35,146 nt of DNA from Bacteriovorax sp. (GCA_028710485.1 JAQTTZ010000034.1:1-35146), one strand, 5' to 3'; numbered from the stretch's first letter, positions 17,501-25,738 are shown. Numbers and translations: made by a program. The notes: a model not told the origin generated them from the sequence alone.

Positions 17501-19378
17501 TTATTTCAGTAGCTTCATTAATTCTTCTTCTGAAATAATTTTAATTTTTAACTCGAGGGCTTTTTTAAATTTGCTCGAACTCGGGTCCGTTTCATTTGTC
17601 ACCAAAATATCAGTATTCTTTGAAACCGATGAAACAACTATTCCACCGCCTTCGCGTATACTGTCTTCAATCACTGATCTTTTTTCAGTAAGAGCACCCG
17701 TAATGCAAATTTTTTTGCCTGTTATTGCAGTCTCTCTTGTTTCTTCTACCCTAAACGTAAATCCACATTCGATTAATTCATCTATTAAGGGTAGTTTTTC
17801 TCGCAATGAAGATAAAAAATCTGTGGCTGATTTTTCTGCAAATGACTCTATAGACATTAATTTTTCTAATGTTAGGTTCTTAATCTTATCAATTGAATCA
17901 AAACCGGCGCGTACGACTTTTTCACATTTATTGAAAGCTCCGCCCGAAATGCCGAGGGCAGATAAAAAAGTGATGAGGTCTACGGTTTTTGTTTTTTGAA
18001 TTGATTCAATTACCTTTGTGCTCAACTTATCCTTAATCTTATCTATTTTCATCAAGTCTTCAGCTGTTAAACGATAAATATCTCCTATCGTTGAAACCAA
18101 TTTGGCATTCATTAATTCTTCAAGTCTTTTCCCACTCAAGTCTTCTATGCCAATCTTTTGGATAAAGTTTAGAATTACTTCTTTGTTTTTACCTGGGCAT
18201 TTGTCATTACGACAATAAATTCTAATATCATTAATTTCAACTTTTTCTCCACAGCTTGGGCAACGTTCTGGAATTTCAAATTTATTAGTAGATGACTTTA
18301 CCACTGATAAAAATTTCGGAATGACTTCGCCCGATCTTATAATTTCTATCTCATCTCCGGTTTTCAGATTGTACTGAAGTACCATTCCGTAGTTATGCAA
18401 AGTAACTCTGCTAATCATGGCCCCAGACAATTCAACAGGCTCCACTTCTCCCACAGGAGTAAGAATTCCATTCCTTGAAACGGACCATTCGATTTTTTTT
18501 AGCTTCGTTGTTTTTGATTCACCTTGGAACTTAAAAGCCATCTTGTAACGGGGGTGATGTGACGTTTCACCGAGCTCTTCATGATGAGACATTTTGTTAT
18601 AAGTAAAAACTAATCCATCAATCTGGTATTCACCTTCGGACATGAATTCACGGGCGCTTTCAATAGTATGTTCAATTGATTTTCTATCTTTATGGATTCC
18701 CACTTCTGGAATCGTAAATCCACAGCTTTCAAGCTTTTGAAATTTTTCTTCTTCTTTGGTAATTTTTTCATCGCTGATATAATCAAAGGCCATGAATTTT
18801 ATATAACGGCAAAATTCTAAGTTATCCTTTCGTCCCATTAGTCCCGCAACTATATTGCGCTGACTGGTGGGCCTATCAAGGCCAATTGAAACCATTTCGC
18901 TGGATAGATGAAAAAAACTTTCTTCGTCACAAAAAAGTTCTCCGCGAACTTCTATTTTATTTTTCGGTCTTATCAACTTTGGAATACTATTTATCCACAT
19001 AACTTTAGCCATTATGTTTTCGCCGAAAGTTCCATCACCACGAGTTTTTGCCTGAACTAAACGTCCTTTTTCATAAACCAATGAGCAGCTAACGCCATCA
19101 AGCTTCATGGTGCTTATGACTTCTTCAGATCCTACCCACGCGAGAAGGTCTTCGAGAACATACGTTTTCTCGAGAGATAGCATTTTTTTATCGTGCTTGA
19201 TTTTATCACTGGCACTTGTGGTGGTTCCCACAATTTTTAATGCATAGTTGTCAGGGTCAAGACGAGTAAGCTCTTCTTCTAATTTATCAAATTCAGAATC
19301 GCTGATCTCGGGTCGCCCCTGATAGTATAAAGCTTTATGTTTTAAGATTAGGTCCGCCAGGACCGCAACACGACTCAT
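17501..19378 (-). CDS. ligA: NAD+-type DNA ligase (LigA family), divergent
   Basis: 625 residues, shorter than the usual 660-680. Domains in order: N-terminal Ia region (LYYQGRPEISDSEFDKL), nucleotidyltransferase with the adenylated Lys92 in MKLDG, RGDG, EVRGE, QIDG and AFKF, OB fold (RNGILTPVGEVEPV, VTLHNYG), four-Cys zinc finger (CPSCGEKV..., CRNDKCPGK), helix-hairpin-helix region, and BRCT domain (ITGKKICITGAL). Two normally near-invariant pocket residues differ: Thr90 where Glu precedes the KxDG Lys by two, and Thr259 where Lys follows DGxVx. Phe30 replaces a conserved Tyr in domain Ia. It may be the cell's main ligase or a second copy; I cannot tell. GGAG precedes the ATG. Confidence 0.88.
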   Translation of the reverse strand: MSRVAVLADLILKHKALYYQGRPEISDSEFDKLEEELTRLDPDNYALKIVGTTTSASDKIKHDKKMLSLEKTYVLEDLLAWVGSEEVISTMKLDGVSCSLVYEKGRLVQAKTRGDGTFGENIMAKVMWINSIPKLIRPKNKIEVRGELFCDEESFFHLSSEMVSIGLDRPTSQRNIVAGLMGRKDNLEFCRYIKFMAFDYISDEKITKEEEKFQKLESCGFTIPEVGIHKDRKSIEHTIESAREFMSEGEYQIDGLVFTYNKMSHHEELGETSHHPRYKMAFKFQGESKTTKLKKIEWSVSRNGILTPVGEVEPVELSGAMISRVTLHNYGMVLQYNLKTGDEIEIIRSGEVIPKFLSVVKSSTNKFEIPERCPSCGEKVEINDIRIYCRNDKCPGKNKEVILNFIQKIGIEDLSGKRLEELMNAKLVSTIGDIYRLTAEDLMKIDKIKDKLSTKVIESIQKTKTVDLITFLSALGISGGAFNKCEKVVRAGFDSIDKIKNLTLEKLMSIESFAEKSATDFLSSLREKLPLIDELIECGFTFRVEETRETAITGKKICITGALTEKRSVIEDSIREGGGIVVSSVSKNTDILVTNETDPSSSKFKKALELKIKIISEEELMKLLK

Positions 19379-19402
19379 TCAGAACTCCAAATTTTTTTTG
19401 GA

Positions 19403-20863
19403 TTAAAAAGTAAAAATCGTCCCTAGCTTAGCAGAAACATCTTTGAATTGCTCTTCCTTTGTAACCCCAGTGAAGTTTGCCTTATTAGACAATACGGATA
19501 CCCCACCACTCAAGGTAATATTTGGCGCGTAAAGATACTGCCCACCAAATTCGAGATGATAGTTTGAACTTGATTCATCACTTCCCAATATAACTACTTT
19601 TTCTTTATAAGTAGAAGACATCAAGAAATCAAAAAGTAAGTATAGTCTTGTTGACTCAAAAACAGGAATGCTTCCGCGAGTACCCAGGAGTAATCCACTA
19701 AAGCTAAAATCAGTGTAGCCATCGCTGGTATTGGTGCTTAGTCCATAATCGTAATTGGCATAACCAACAAAGGCATCTACCTGTGGTCCATAGAAAAAAC
19801 CCATTGGTAAATATTTGTATCCGAATTTAATTCTGGTAGTAGAATTGCTTGTTGAGTTTGAATCTGTTGTAAAAGTTCCTTGGTCTTTTGTATATCTACC
19901 AAACTTCTTTCCAAGATCTAATCCAACCCAATAATTTCTAGTGGCCCATATTTCAGCTTCAATATCGACGCCATAAAGTAAACCATTCATCGATTTTTCT
20001 GAAGTTCCCGCTTGAGTAACAGAGCCACTTCCAATATTTAAAAAGAGTCCTACTGTTCCGAGCTTTCCAAAATCTTCTTTATCTTTTTCCGCATAACTCA
20101 GTTGCTCTACCGCTTTTCTTTGCTCACTTGCTCTGACTTTAACCCAATCTTCTAAGCGCAATTTCTTTTGGCCTTCATAACTTGTTATCTTGGCCTGAGC
20201 CTGATTGTCGCTTACATCAAAGACCTTTGCTTCTGCAATTTTTTCAGTTTGATAATCAATGATTTCTTTTAAAAGTGGATGTTGTCTTTTAGTTGTCGGT
20301 CGCTCAATAATAATTTCGCTTCCGTTATAAATGTGAGATTTTTTTCCTATATCAATTGTAAACTGATCTCCTAAGACTCCCTTTATTCTTCCGTCATATG
20401 GAATGGTTTTTTCATAAACATCAAGCCAGTTTTTTATGGTTTGAGCGATAAGAGAGCCGTCGTTGCTTTTTAATTGTGTTTGCTCTTTAAAATATCGATC
20501 TTCGCCATTTTCTCCAATGATTTCTACTTTTACTTCGGTCAATCCCGCTTGCATTTGAAGTGTGACCCGAATCATGGTTCCGGCCTTTGTTTTATCTGCA
20601 ATAACTTTTAAAACATCCTTATTCCCTAAATGTTCTTCTAGATTTTTAGAGTACTGGCTCAGAATATTTATTAGTTCGGAATTGGATTTATAAGTACACC
20701 AATTGCCTTCTTTTATATAATTCTCTATTTCTTCAAATACCTTGAAGCCTATTTTGTTATCGAACCCATCGACAATCGGCAACAGCATACAATTTCGCAT
20801 CGACTCTGTGGCAAGAACATTAAATGAGAGTATTAAAGAAAGGAGGACAAATATTTTTTTCAT
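19403..20863 (-). CDS. Outer-membrane protein with periplasmic N-terminal domains
   Basis: 486 residues. Signal peptide MKKIFVLLSLILSFNVLA. Residues 25-150 form an alpha/beta domain like those of FlgT/LpoB-type periplasmic lipoprotein domains (MLLPIVDGFDNKIG, then TKAGTMIRVTLQMQ). Residues about 160-245 resemble the FlgT C-terminal beta domain (GRIKGVLGDQFTIDIGKKSH). From about 265 on there are barrel strands (GTVGLFLNIGSG, LYGVDIEAEIW, YFYG-like turns), ending LGTIFTF with a terminal Phe. The whole fusion is not a family I can name. The start overlaps the stop of the upstream HTH gene (ATGA), and ligA follows 24 bases later. Confidence 0.6.
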   Translation of the reverse strand: MKKIFVLLSLILSFNVLATESMRNCMLLPIVDGFDNKIGFKVFEEIENYIKEGNWCTYKSNSELINILSQYSKNLEEHLGNKDVLKVIADKTKAGTMIRVTLQMQAGLTEVKVEIIGENGEDRYFKEQTQLKSNDGSLIAQTIKNWLDVYEKTIPYDGRIKGVLGDQFTIDIGKKSHIYNGSEIIIERPTTKRQHPLLKEIIDYQTEKIAEAKVFDVSDNQAQAKITSYEGQKKLRLEDWVKVRASEQRKAVEQLSYAEKDKEDFGKLGTVGLFLNIGSGSVTQAGTSEKSMNGLLYGVDIEAEIWATRNYWVGLDLGKKFGRYTKDQGTFTTDSNSTSNSTTRIKFGYKYLPMGFFYGPQVDAFVGYANYDYGLSTNTSDGYTDFSFSGLLLGTRGSIPVFESTRLYLLFDFLMSSTYKEKVVILGSDESSSNYHLEFGGQYLYAPNITLSGGVSVLSNKANFTGVTKEEQFKDVSAKLGTIFTF

Positions 20864-21180
20864 AGTTCTATTTCTGGGATAGGAGGCAAGTCCACTCTGT
20901 GTTGGTCTTCGTAAACATTAAGAAGCATTTTTAAATCATTCACTTCTTCAATTAATTCGCGGTGCTGTTTTTTTAAAAATTCTAGCTCAAGCTTTATAGC
21001 GAGTTCTTTTTTTTCTTCCGAGTAGTCGTTTTTTATTTCCTTCGTCCAGATAAAATATTTACCGTTTTCTTCTCTGAACTTTACATGCCCTGCCTTAATT
21101 GACCTGCGAATAGTCGAGATCGACGTTTTCCTTGCTGTGGCATAGTCGAGTATCGATAACCAAATTCCATCTTGATTCAT
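20860..21180 (-). CDS. Small DNA-binding-like protein with coiled-coil tail
   Basis: 106 residues. The N-terminal half (about 5-50) resembles an excisionase/MerR-type winged helix: WLSILDYATARKTSISTIRR, then a basic recognition-like stretch KAGHVKFREENGKYFIWTKE. The C-terminal half is a charged coiled coil (ELEFLKKQHRELIEEVNDLK). GGAGAGAAC precedes the ATG. It is the first gene of an apparent operon with the outer-membrane protein (4-base overlap), ligA and radA. It could be a regulator of the operon or a structural helper; DNA binding is inferred from pattern only. Confidence 0.6.
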   Translation of the reverse strand: MNQDGIWLSILDYATARKTSISTIRRSIKAGHVKFREENGKYFIWTKEIKNDYSEEKKELAIKLELEFLKKQHRELIEEVNDLKMLLNVYEDQHRVDLPPIPEIEL

Positions 21181-21282
21181 GTTCTCTCCAGATTATATGA
21201 ATTATTTTAGCTCAGATCTTGGCTGGTTAGAAATAATTTTATAGTTGTCTAAAGTGATCATGTAATTTTATCTTCAAAAGTG

Positions 21283-21311
21283 TTCAAAACAACTTCAAGC
21301 AATGTTATGCT
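21283..21311 (+). promoter_or_regulatory. Possible promoter giving a leaderless patatin transcript
   Basis: TTCAAA at 21283-21288 and TATGCT at 21306-21311 are 17 bases apart. The ATG of the patatin-like gene is at 21318, exactly where transcription would begin, and no Shine-Dalgarno is present. CAAGCA (21296-21301) and TGCTTG (21308-21313) form an inverted repeat over the spacer and -10, a possible operator. Confidence 0.4.
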
Positions 21312-21317
21312 TGTTTC

Positions 21318-22502
21318 ATGTATCACAATATTGATTTAAGCCCTTTCAAGAATAAAAAAACTGCACTAGTACTTTCAGGCGGAGTTGTTAAGGCAGCTTC
21401 TTGGCACTTAGGCGTAGCTCTCGCCTTAGAAGAATTCGGATTTGTTTTAAAGCACAACAAGTCCCCCATAGATCCAGATTATGAAATTTCAACTTATGTT
21501 GGATCCAGTGCCGGCTCACTCATTAACCTTTATTTTGCTTCAGGCTTTCGACCTATTGATGTTATCGATGCGACAATTAATCGAAAAAATGCTCAAACAT
21601 CATTAAAGGCCGTTGCCTATTCTGATATGCTCTCTCGAAAAATGCCAACCCGTGATGCTTTTAATTTTGATTTTTATAATCCATTTGAAGGCTTCCCTAC
21701 CTTGTTGAAACAGATGGCGAAACCTCTTCTTAATGTGTCTGGGCTATTTTCGACAGAGGGCCTTAACCAGTACATGCAAAAACATGTCATTCTCTCTCAG
21801 AACTTTGAAGAGTACATGGCCGATATGTTTGTCGTTGCCACTCAATTAGATCATTCAAGAAAAGTTATTTTCAGTAAGTATAATTATCCAAGTCCAATAC
21901 ACGACTCTACAGCCGAATATTATACAGGTGTAGACGTTACACAGGCTATTTCTGCAAGTATGAGCGTACCTCCCTTCTACGCGCCTTTCCCTGTAAAAAA
22001 CCCTCGTACATCACGCATTGATTACTATATCGATGGTGAAATTCGCGAAACTCTTTCTAACCATGTTGCCGTTGATAATAAATGTGATTTTGTTATTAGC
22101 TCATGGACTCATACGCCTTATCACTACCATGATGAAATTGGATCTCTTATCAATTACGGCCTTCCAGCTATTTGTATGCAGGCTATTTATTTAATGATTC
22201 AAAAGAAAATCGTTGCTTCTAGAGGCCAGACAACATTGGCAAAAGATATTATCGGAACCGTAAATGATTACATGGCTTCAAATAATTTTTCTCAGAATGA
22301 TCGTATGAAAATTACTTCTATTCTAGAACGTAAAATGAACTATAACCCTAATCTTAAATTCATAGATATCTACCCTGACCACTCTCACTATAAACTATTT
22401 TTTACCAACTCTTTCTCTCTCGATCCGCAAAAAGCTAAGTATATTATGACCGCTGGTTATAAAAAAACCTTTGAGGTTTTTAAAAAGCTAGAATGGGATT
22501 AG
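21318..22502 (+). CDS. Patatin-like phospholipase
   Basis: 394 residues, no signal peptide. Patatin features: oxyanion-loop region LVLSGGVVKAASWHLG near the N terminus, nucleophile elbow VGSSAGS with Ser64, and catalytic Asp239 in YYIDGE. The oxyanion loop departs from the usual GGGxRG (here GGVVKA) and the Asp motif is DGE rather than DGG/DGA. The enzyme is expected to hydrolyse acyl esters of phospholipids in the cytoplasm or at the inner membrane. Such lipases are numerous in predatory bacteria. It is divergent from the ligase operon and stands alone. Confidence 0.88.
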   Translation: MYHNIDLSPFKNKKTALVLSGGVVKAASWHLGVALALEEFGFVLKHNKSPIDPDYEISTYVGSSAGSLINLYFASGFRPIDVIDATINRKNAQTSLKAVAYSDMLSRKMPTRDAFNFDFYNPFEGFPTLLKQMAKPLLNVSGLFSTEGLNQYMQKHVILSQNFEEYMADMFVVATQLDHSRKVIFSKYNYPSPIHDSTAEYYTGVDVTQAISASMSVPPFYAPFPVKNPRTSRIDYYIDGEIRETLSNHVAVDNKCDFVISSWTHTPYHYHDEIGSLINYGLPAICMQAIYLMIQKKIVASRGQTTLAKDIIGTVNDYMASNNFSQNDRMKITSILERKMNYNPNLKFIDIYPDHSHYKLFFTNSFSLDPQKAKYIMTAGYKKTFEVFKKLEWD

Positions 22503-22603
22503 TTCAAATAGTGTCTCAATAATATTATGTTAATACTAAATTTTTTAGCCTTTGATTAGAATGTGCAAAACAATGCTCACCCTAAACCACTGGAGAAACC
22601 TTC

Positions 22604-23048
22604 ATGAAAAATATTTTATTACCATTGCCCTTTGCTGCTCTTTAACTTCTCTTCATGCTGAAGACAGACGCGGAGATGTGGGTAGACGAGAATTGCCAGA
22701 AAATCGTGAGCTTAGAGCATGCCAAATTGATAGAAATGAGAGTTCTAAAATCTATCAATTATCTCGCGAAAACAGAGTTCTAATTGAGCGTAATCAATCT
22801 TTAATCGATCAAGTCGGAAGACTTAAAGTAGATAATGCACGACTTGAAATGGAAGCACATCCAGATCGCGTGGGCGATTCGACTTGGCCGTCTCGATTAT
22901 GGCATGTGGTAAAATCGATAACGCCGCATATGCTCAACGATGCGTTCAGATCGCTGGTGAAAAAAGAGTCAGTGCTGATATAATCAATTCTTGTATTAAA
23001 ACGAGTACAAGCACGTATTATCAATTGGAATGTATTAAAAATATGTAA
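22604..23048 (+). pseudogene. Frame-broken gene for a small secreted Cys-containing protein
   Basis: Three frames together read as one protein. GGAG (22592-22595) precedes ATG 22604, which gives a signal-like start MKNILLPLPFAAL and then a stop at 22643. One frame back (-1), the text continues as TSLHAEDRRGD with an Ala-x-Ala-like cleavage site and a helical, Arg/Glu-rich stretch to about 22870. One more -1 step gives FDLAVSIMACGKIDNAAYAQ and three further Cys (RC, SC, EC), ending at the stop 23046-23048 just before a strong terminator. The middle frame alone is open from 22552 to 22983 and ends in unlikely sequence. An alternative start at ATG 22561 in the middle frame would also give a hydrophobic N terminus and would leave only one break. 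Confidence 0.55.
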
Positions 23049-23063
23049 TTTTTTTTTCTTTGC

Positions 23064-23095
23064 CGGGCCTTCTGTAGAAGAAGGCCCGTTTTTTT
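23064..23095 (+). terminator. Strong rho-independent terminator
   Basis: Perfect nine-base stem CGGGCCTTC (23064-23072) with GAAGGCCCG (23080-23088) and seven T residues to 23095. It ends transcription of the frame-broken gene region. The last bases overlap the stop codon of the converging 698-residue gene; there is no T-run on the minus side of the stem, so it works in one direction. Confidence 0.9.
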
Positions 23096-25190
23096 ATAGC
23101 TGCTCAACTAAATAAGACCCTTCTGAACAAAAGGTTTTTAGGAACTCAGTTGATCCATCAGTATAATCAAGTTTAATATTGAATTGCCCTTCCATGTCTC
23201 CGACGATGAAGGCTTTTTCTGCCATTTCAAAACTATCGCGAGAGAAGTTTCCATCTTTATCCAAGTAGCTTGTTTCAACAAACATTTCACCACTGCGATT
23301 TTTACCATTCGCCTTAATTTCACGTAAATCTTTTGAAAGATTTATTTGAACGACACAACGGTCTTTTAGGCCGCTTACTTGGTTCATTTCTAAAACTTTT
23401 GAAATGAAATCGTTGCTTGGAACTTCAATATCTTTTTCATTGGATGAACCTACAAAAACACTATCTTTTAGATGCTTAAATTCAAGATATTTTCTCATGC
23501 CACTTACAAGAGACGGAATTTTTATATCATAGGCATTAAGAGCTTTTTTCGTAGCTGTAATATTCGTATTAAAATAAGAGATCGCTCCACCATCAATAAT
23601 TAATTCTTTTCTTTTTTGGCCGAGCAAAGTTCTTGTCGTAAAAATGAATGTTTCTCGATTTGATGCTACAAACTCCGCATCCTCAAAATACATTTCCCCA
23701 TCGCCAACATAAACAATTTTCTGAGCACTTTCTTTATTACTAAGAAGGTATCGAATCATTACGTTTCCGCTTTTAACTCCAGCGTACATTACAAAGCTGG
23801 CGTTGTTAGCAGAAGTTAATGGCTTAAAGTTTTTATCAAAGAAAAATCTTTCGGCAAATCTTGAATCAATTTCTGTATCAATGATAGATGGGTTTATCGC
23901 CAAGGTAAGCAGGTTTCCCTCAATCGACAGTCCTTGTTTTTGTAAAAACTTTTGCATTCCTTCTTCATTAATAAGTGGAACTTCAAGATTGGCTTTTCCG
24001 GCAAGGTTCAATTCTACTCTGGTAGAAATCATTCCCTGTGCCTGCACGACTCCGGTCTGAGTATTCATCTCACCATTAAGTGAATATCCAAATGCAATTT
24101 CGCCAGTACCTTGGTCATCACTTCTCTCTGAACGGTCATAGTCTGGCACAAATTCAAAAGCTAAAGCTTGGCGTCTTTTCTGAGTACTCAAATTTATTTC
24201 TTTTGCTCTAAGTGTAAATCGTGATTCTGAAGTATTAGTTCTCGTCATGAAAGCATCAGCTTCGGCCATTGCTGCCTTGGCATCTGTTTGTGTTGTTTTG
24301 CTATTATGGTTTGAATAATCATAGGTAATATTATTATCAGAGTTTAAATCAATTTCTTGATTATCTATCTTTGTAATGTTTTCTTGAGTCGCTGCTGAAA
24401 ATACTCTTTGAGTATTCATTGGTATTAATTTCTTTATAGGCGTATTTCCTATCTCTCTACTAATTGCTTGTTGAACCGTTTTAGATATTGGACGTTCATA
24501 AAGCTTTTGATCAATTGTTTGTGCAACAGCAGCTGGTGCGGATTTATCTGAGTAGTCAAACATGACCATCTCTTTATCTTCTTTGTCCGATACTTCTGGA
24601 GCTTCTGACACGGGAGATGGCTGAGTAGTCGTTAACTCATCTGCCTCTATAGGGGCAAGAGTAGTACTCGCCTGGTTAACTGCTACTTCATCTTTGATTT
24701 CTTCATTATAAGAGATAGCATTTTTTGTTGATTCAAATTTAGTGAAGGCTATTTCATCTACTGATAATGCATAAAGATTAATTAAGCCTGTGTTGTTTAT
24801 TTCATAAGAAGATAAATCCTCACCATCCAATTTGGGAGATGTAATTTCCTTTTTAATTTTTATGTTTGAAATAATATTTTTTGCTTCTTTTAAAGGTGCT
24901 TTAATTACTCGAATTGAATAACGAGTTCTGCTTATTTTTTTTGTAATTTCTTTATCAATCACTTTAATAATATCGTTCGTAGTAGCTATATCTTCAGATG
25001 CAATAAATGCAACCGAAGCATCTGGAGCCTGTGTCGATACACTTTTAATATTTTGAGCAAGATTAATAAAAGCTGAATAATTAATTGATTGTGATTGGGA
25101 ACTTGTATTTTTAAACGAGTAGATCTGTGACAGCAATGCTGCTGTTAATATGAAACTAGAAGTTGTGACGAATGTCTTTTTTATGGTCAT
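23094..25190 (-). CDS. Large secreted protein of unknown function
   Basis: 698 residues, family not recognised. An N-terminal signal or anchor (SSFILTAALLSQIYSF, about 11-27) is followed by a Ser/Thr/Glu-rich, low-complexity region to about residue 300, probably disordered and export-exposed. Residues about 310-698 look like folded beta-rich domains (LTLRAKEINLSTQ-like start, YVGDGEMYFEDAEF, ELIIDGGAISYF) and include a few Cys near the C terminus (RCVVQINLS, FCSEGSYL). A TTGATC/TAGAAT promoter lies upstream. It is a single gene between the atp operon and a terminator. Likely periplasmic or outer surface. Confidence 0.6.
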   Translation of the reverse strand: MTIKKTFVTTSSFILTAALLSQIYSFKNTSSQSQSINYSAFINLAQNIKSVSTQAPDASVAFIASEDIATTNDIIKVIDKEITKKISRTRYSIRVIKAPLKEAKNIISNIKIKKEITSPKLDGEDLSSYEINNTGLINLYALSVDEIAFTKFESTKNAISYNEEIKDEVAVNQASTTLAPIEADELTTTQPSPVSEAPEVSDKEDKEMVMFDYSDKSAPAAVAQTIDQKLYERPISKTVQQAISREIGNTPIKKLIPMNTQRVFSAATQENITKIDNQEIDLNSDNNITYDYSNHNSKTTQTDAKAAMAEADAFMTRTNTSESRFTLRAKEINLSTQKRRQALAFEFVPDYDRSERSDDQGTGEIAFGYSLNGEMNTQTGVVQAQGMISTRVELNLAGKANLEVPLINEEGMQKFLQKQGLSIEGNLLTLAINPSIIDTEIDSRFAERFFFDKNFKPLTSANNASFVMYAGVKSGNVMIRYLLSNKESAQKIVYVGDGEMYFEDAEFVASNRETFIFTTRTLLGQKRKELIIDGGAISYFNTNITATKKALNAYDIKIPSLVSGMRKYLEFKHLKDSVFVGSSNEKDIEVPSNDFISKVLEMNQVSGLKDRCVVQINLSKDLREIKANGKNRSGEMFVETSYLDKDGNFSRDSFEMAEKAFIVGDMEGQFNIKLDYTDGSTEFLKTFCSEGSYLVEQL

Positions 25191-25202
25191 AGCTGTAGAA
25201 TA

Positions 25203-25230
25203 ATTCTAACAAAGCTATGATTAGGATCAA
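25203..25230 (-). promoter_or_regulatory. Possible promoter of the 698-residue gene
   Basis: On the minus strand TTGATC (25230-25225) and TAGAAT (25208-25203) are 16 bases apart, 12 bases before the ATG at 25190. The leader would be very short and no ribosome site is visible. Confidence 0.4.
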
Positions 25231-25256
25231 GTTGTGTAAGCAATTGCCTAGTAGAT

Positions 25257-25291
25257 TTTGAGTACTCAATTCAAAAAAATGAATACTCAAA
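25257..25291. repeat. 12-base inverted repeat between atpC and the secreted-protein gene
   Basis: TTTGAGTACTCA (25257-25268) and TGAATACTCAAA (25280-25291) are inverted copies with one mismatch around an 11-base, A-rich spacer. The left arm is itself part of a perfect 12-base palindrome TTGAGTACTCAA (25258-25269). There is no T-run on either side, so it is not a classical terminator; it could be an operator or a transcript 3'-end structure of the atp operon. Confidence 0.6.
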
Positions 25292-25312
25292 TTAATATAA
25301 TTAACATGACTA

Positions 25313-25738
25313 TTATCTAGGTCTGATGAATTCGCCAATTTGAATGCGGATCTTTGCTAATTCGGCTTTCTCTTGATATTTTTCAACGTCTTCACGTGAA
25401 AGATTCTCAACGTGTTTTAAATGTTCTTCTGCATTTTTAAGTGCCAACTTAGCTCTTTCAACATCTACACCAGTATTTTCTTCTGCTGTATTTGAAAGTA
25501 TCACTACTTTGTTTTCCAAAATTTTGCAGACACCTGAAGATAATGCGAAATGCCTATCGGCATAATCAGGTCCACCAAAAACGCTCAATACCCCAGCTGC
25601 TAGCTTAGTTACGATATGAGTATGGCCTTCTAGGACGTTAATCTGCCCGCGAACCGTTGGGATTAGCAACGATTCTGCGGGAATTCCTTTAGCAATAATT
25701 TTTGAAGGCGTTAAGATATCAACTGTAAAATAATTCAT
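25313..25738 (-). CDS. atpC: ATP synthase epsilon subunit
   Basis: 141 residues. Epsilon is part of the rotor stalk of F1 and restrains ATP hydrolysis. The N-terminal beta sandwich starts FTVDILTPSKIIAKG, with LLIPTVRGQINVLEGHTHIVTKL, the usual pattern; the C-terminal helical hairpin runs from about residue 88 (DVERAKLALKNAEEHL). An AGGA ribosome site precedes the ATG, 26 bases after atpD. Last gene of the ATP synthase operon. Confidence 0.93.
   Translation of the reverse strand: MNYFTVDILTPSKIIAKGIPAESLLIPTVRGQINVLEGHTHIVTKLAAGVLSVFGGPDYADRHFALSSGVCKILENKVVILSNTAEENTGVDVERAKLALKNAEEHLKHVENLSREDVEKYQEKAELAKIRIQIGEFIRPR

Noticed and set aside
18991-18999. Perfect DnaA box TTATCCACA
   Set aside because: A single copy inside the ligA coding sequence with no AT-rich unwinding region or cluster of further boxes; expected by chance.
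25156-25338. Open frame across the atpC-secreted protein gap (minus)
   Set aside because: Runs through the palindrome and promoter region and both gene ends; composition is not coding-like.
25388-25403. Second parS-like sequence around CACGTG in atpC
   Set aside because: Only about 12 of 16 positions fit and the left arm is poor; much weaker than the site in rsmG.
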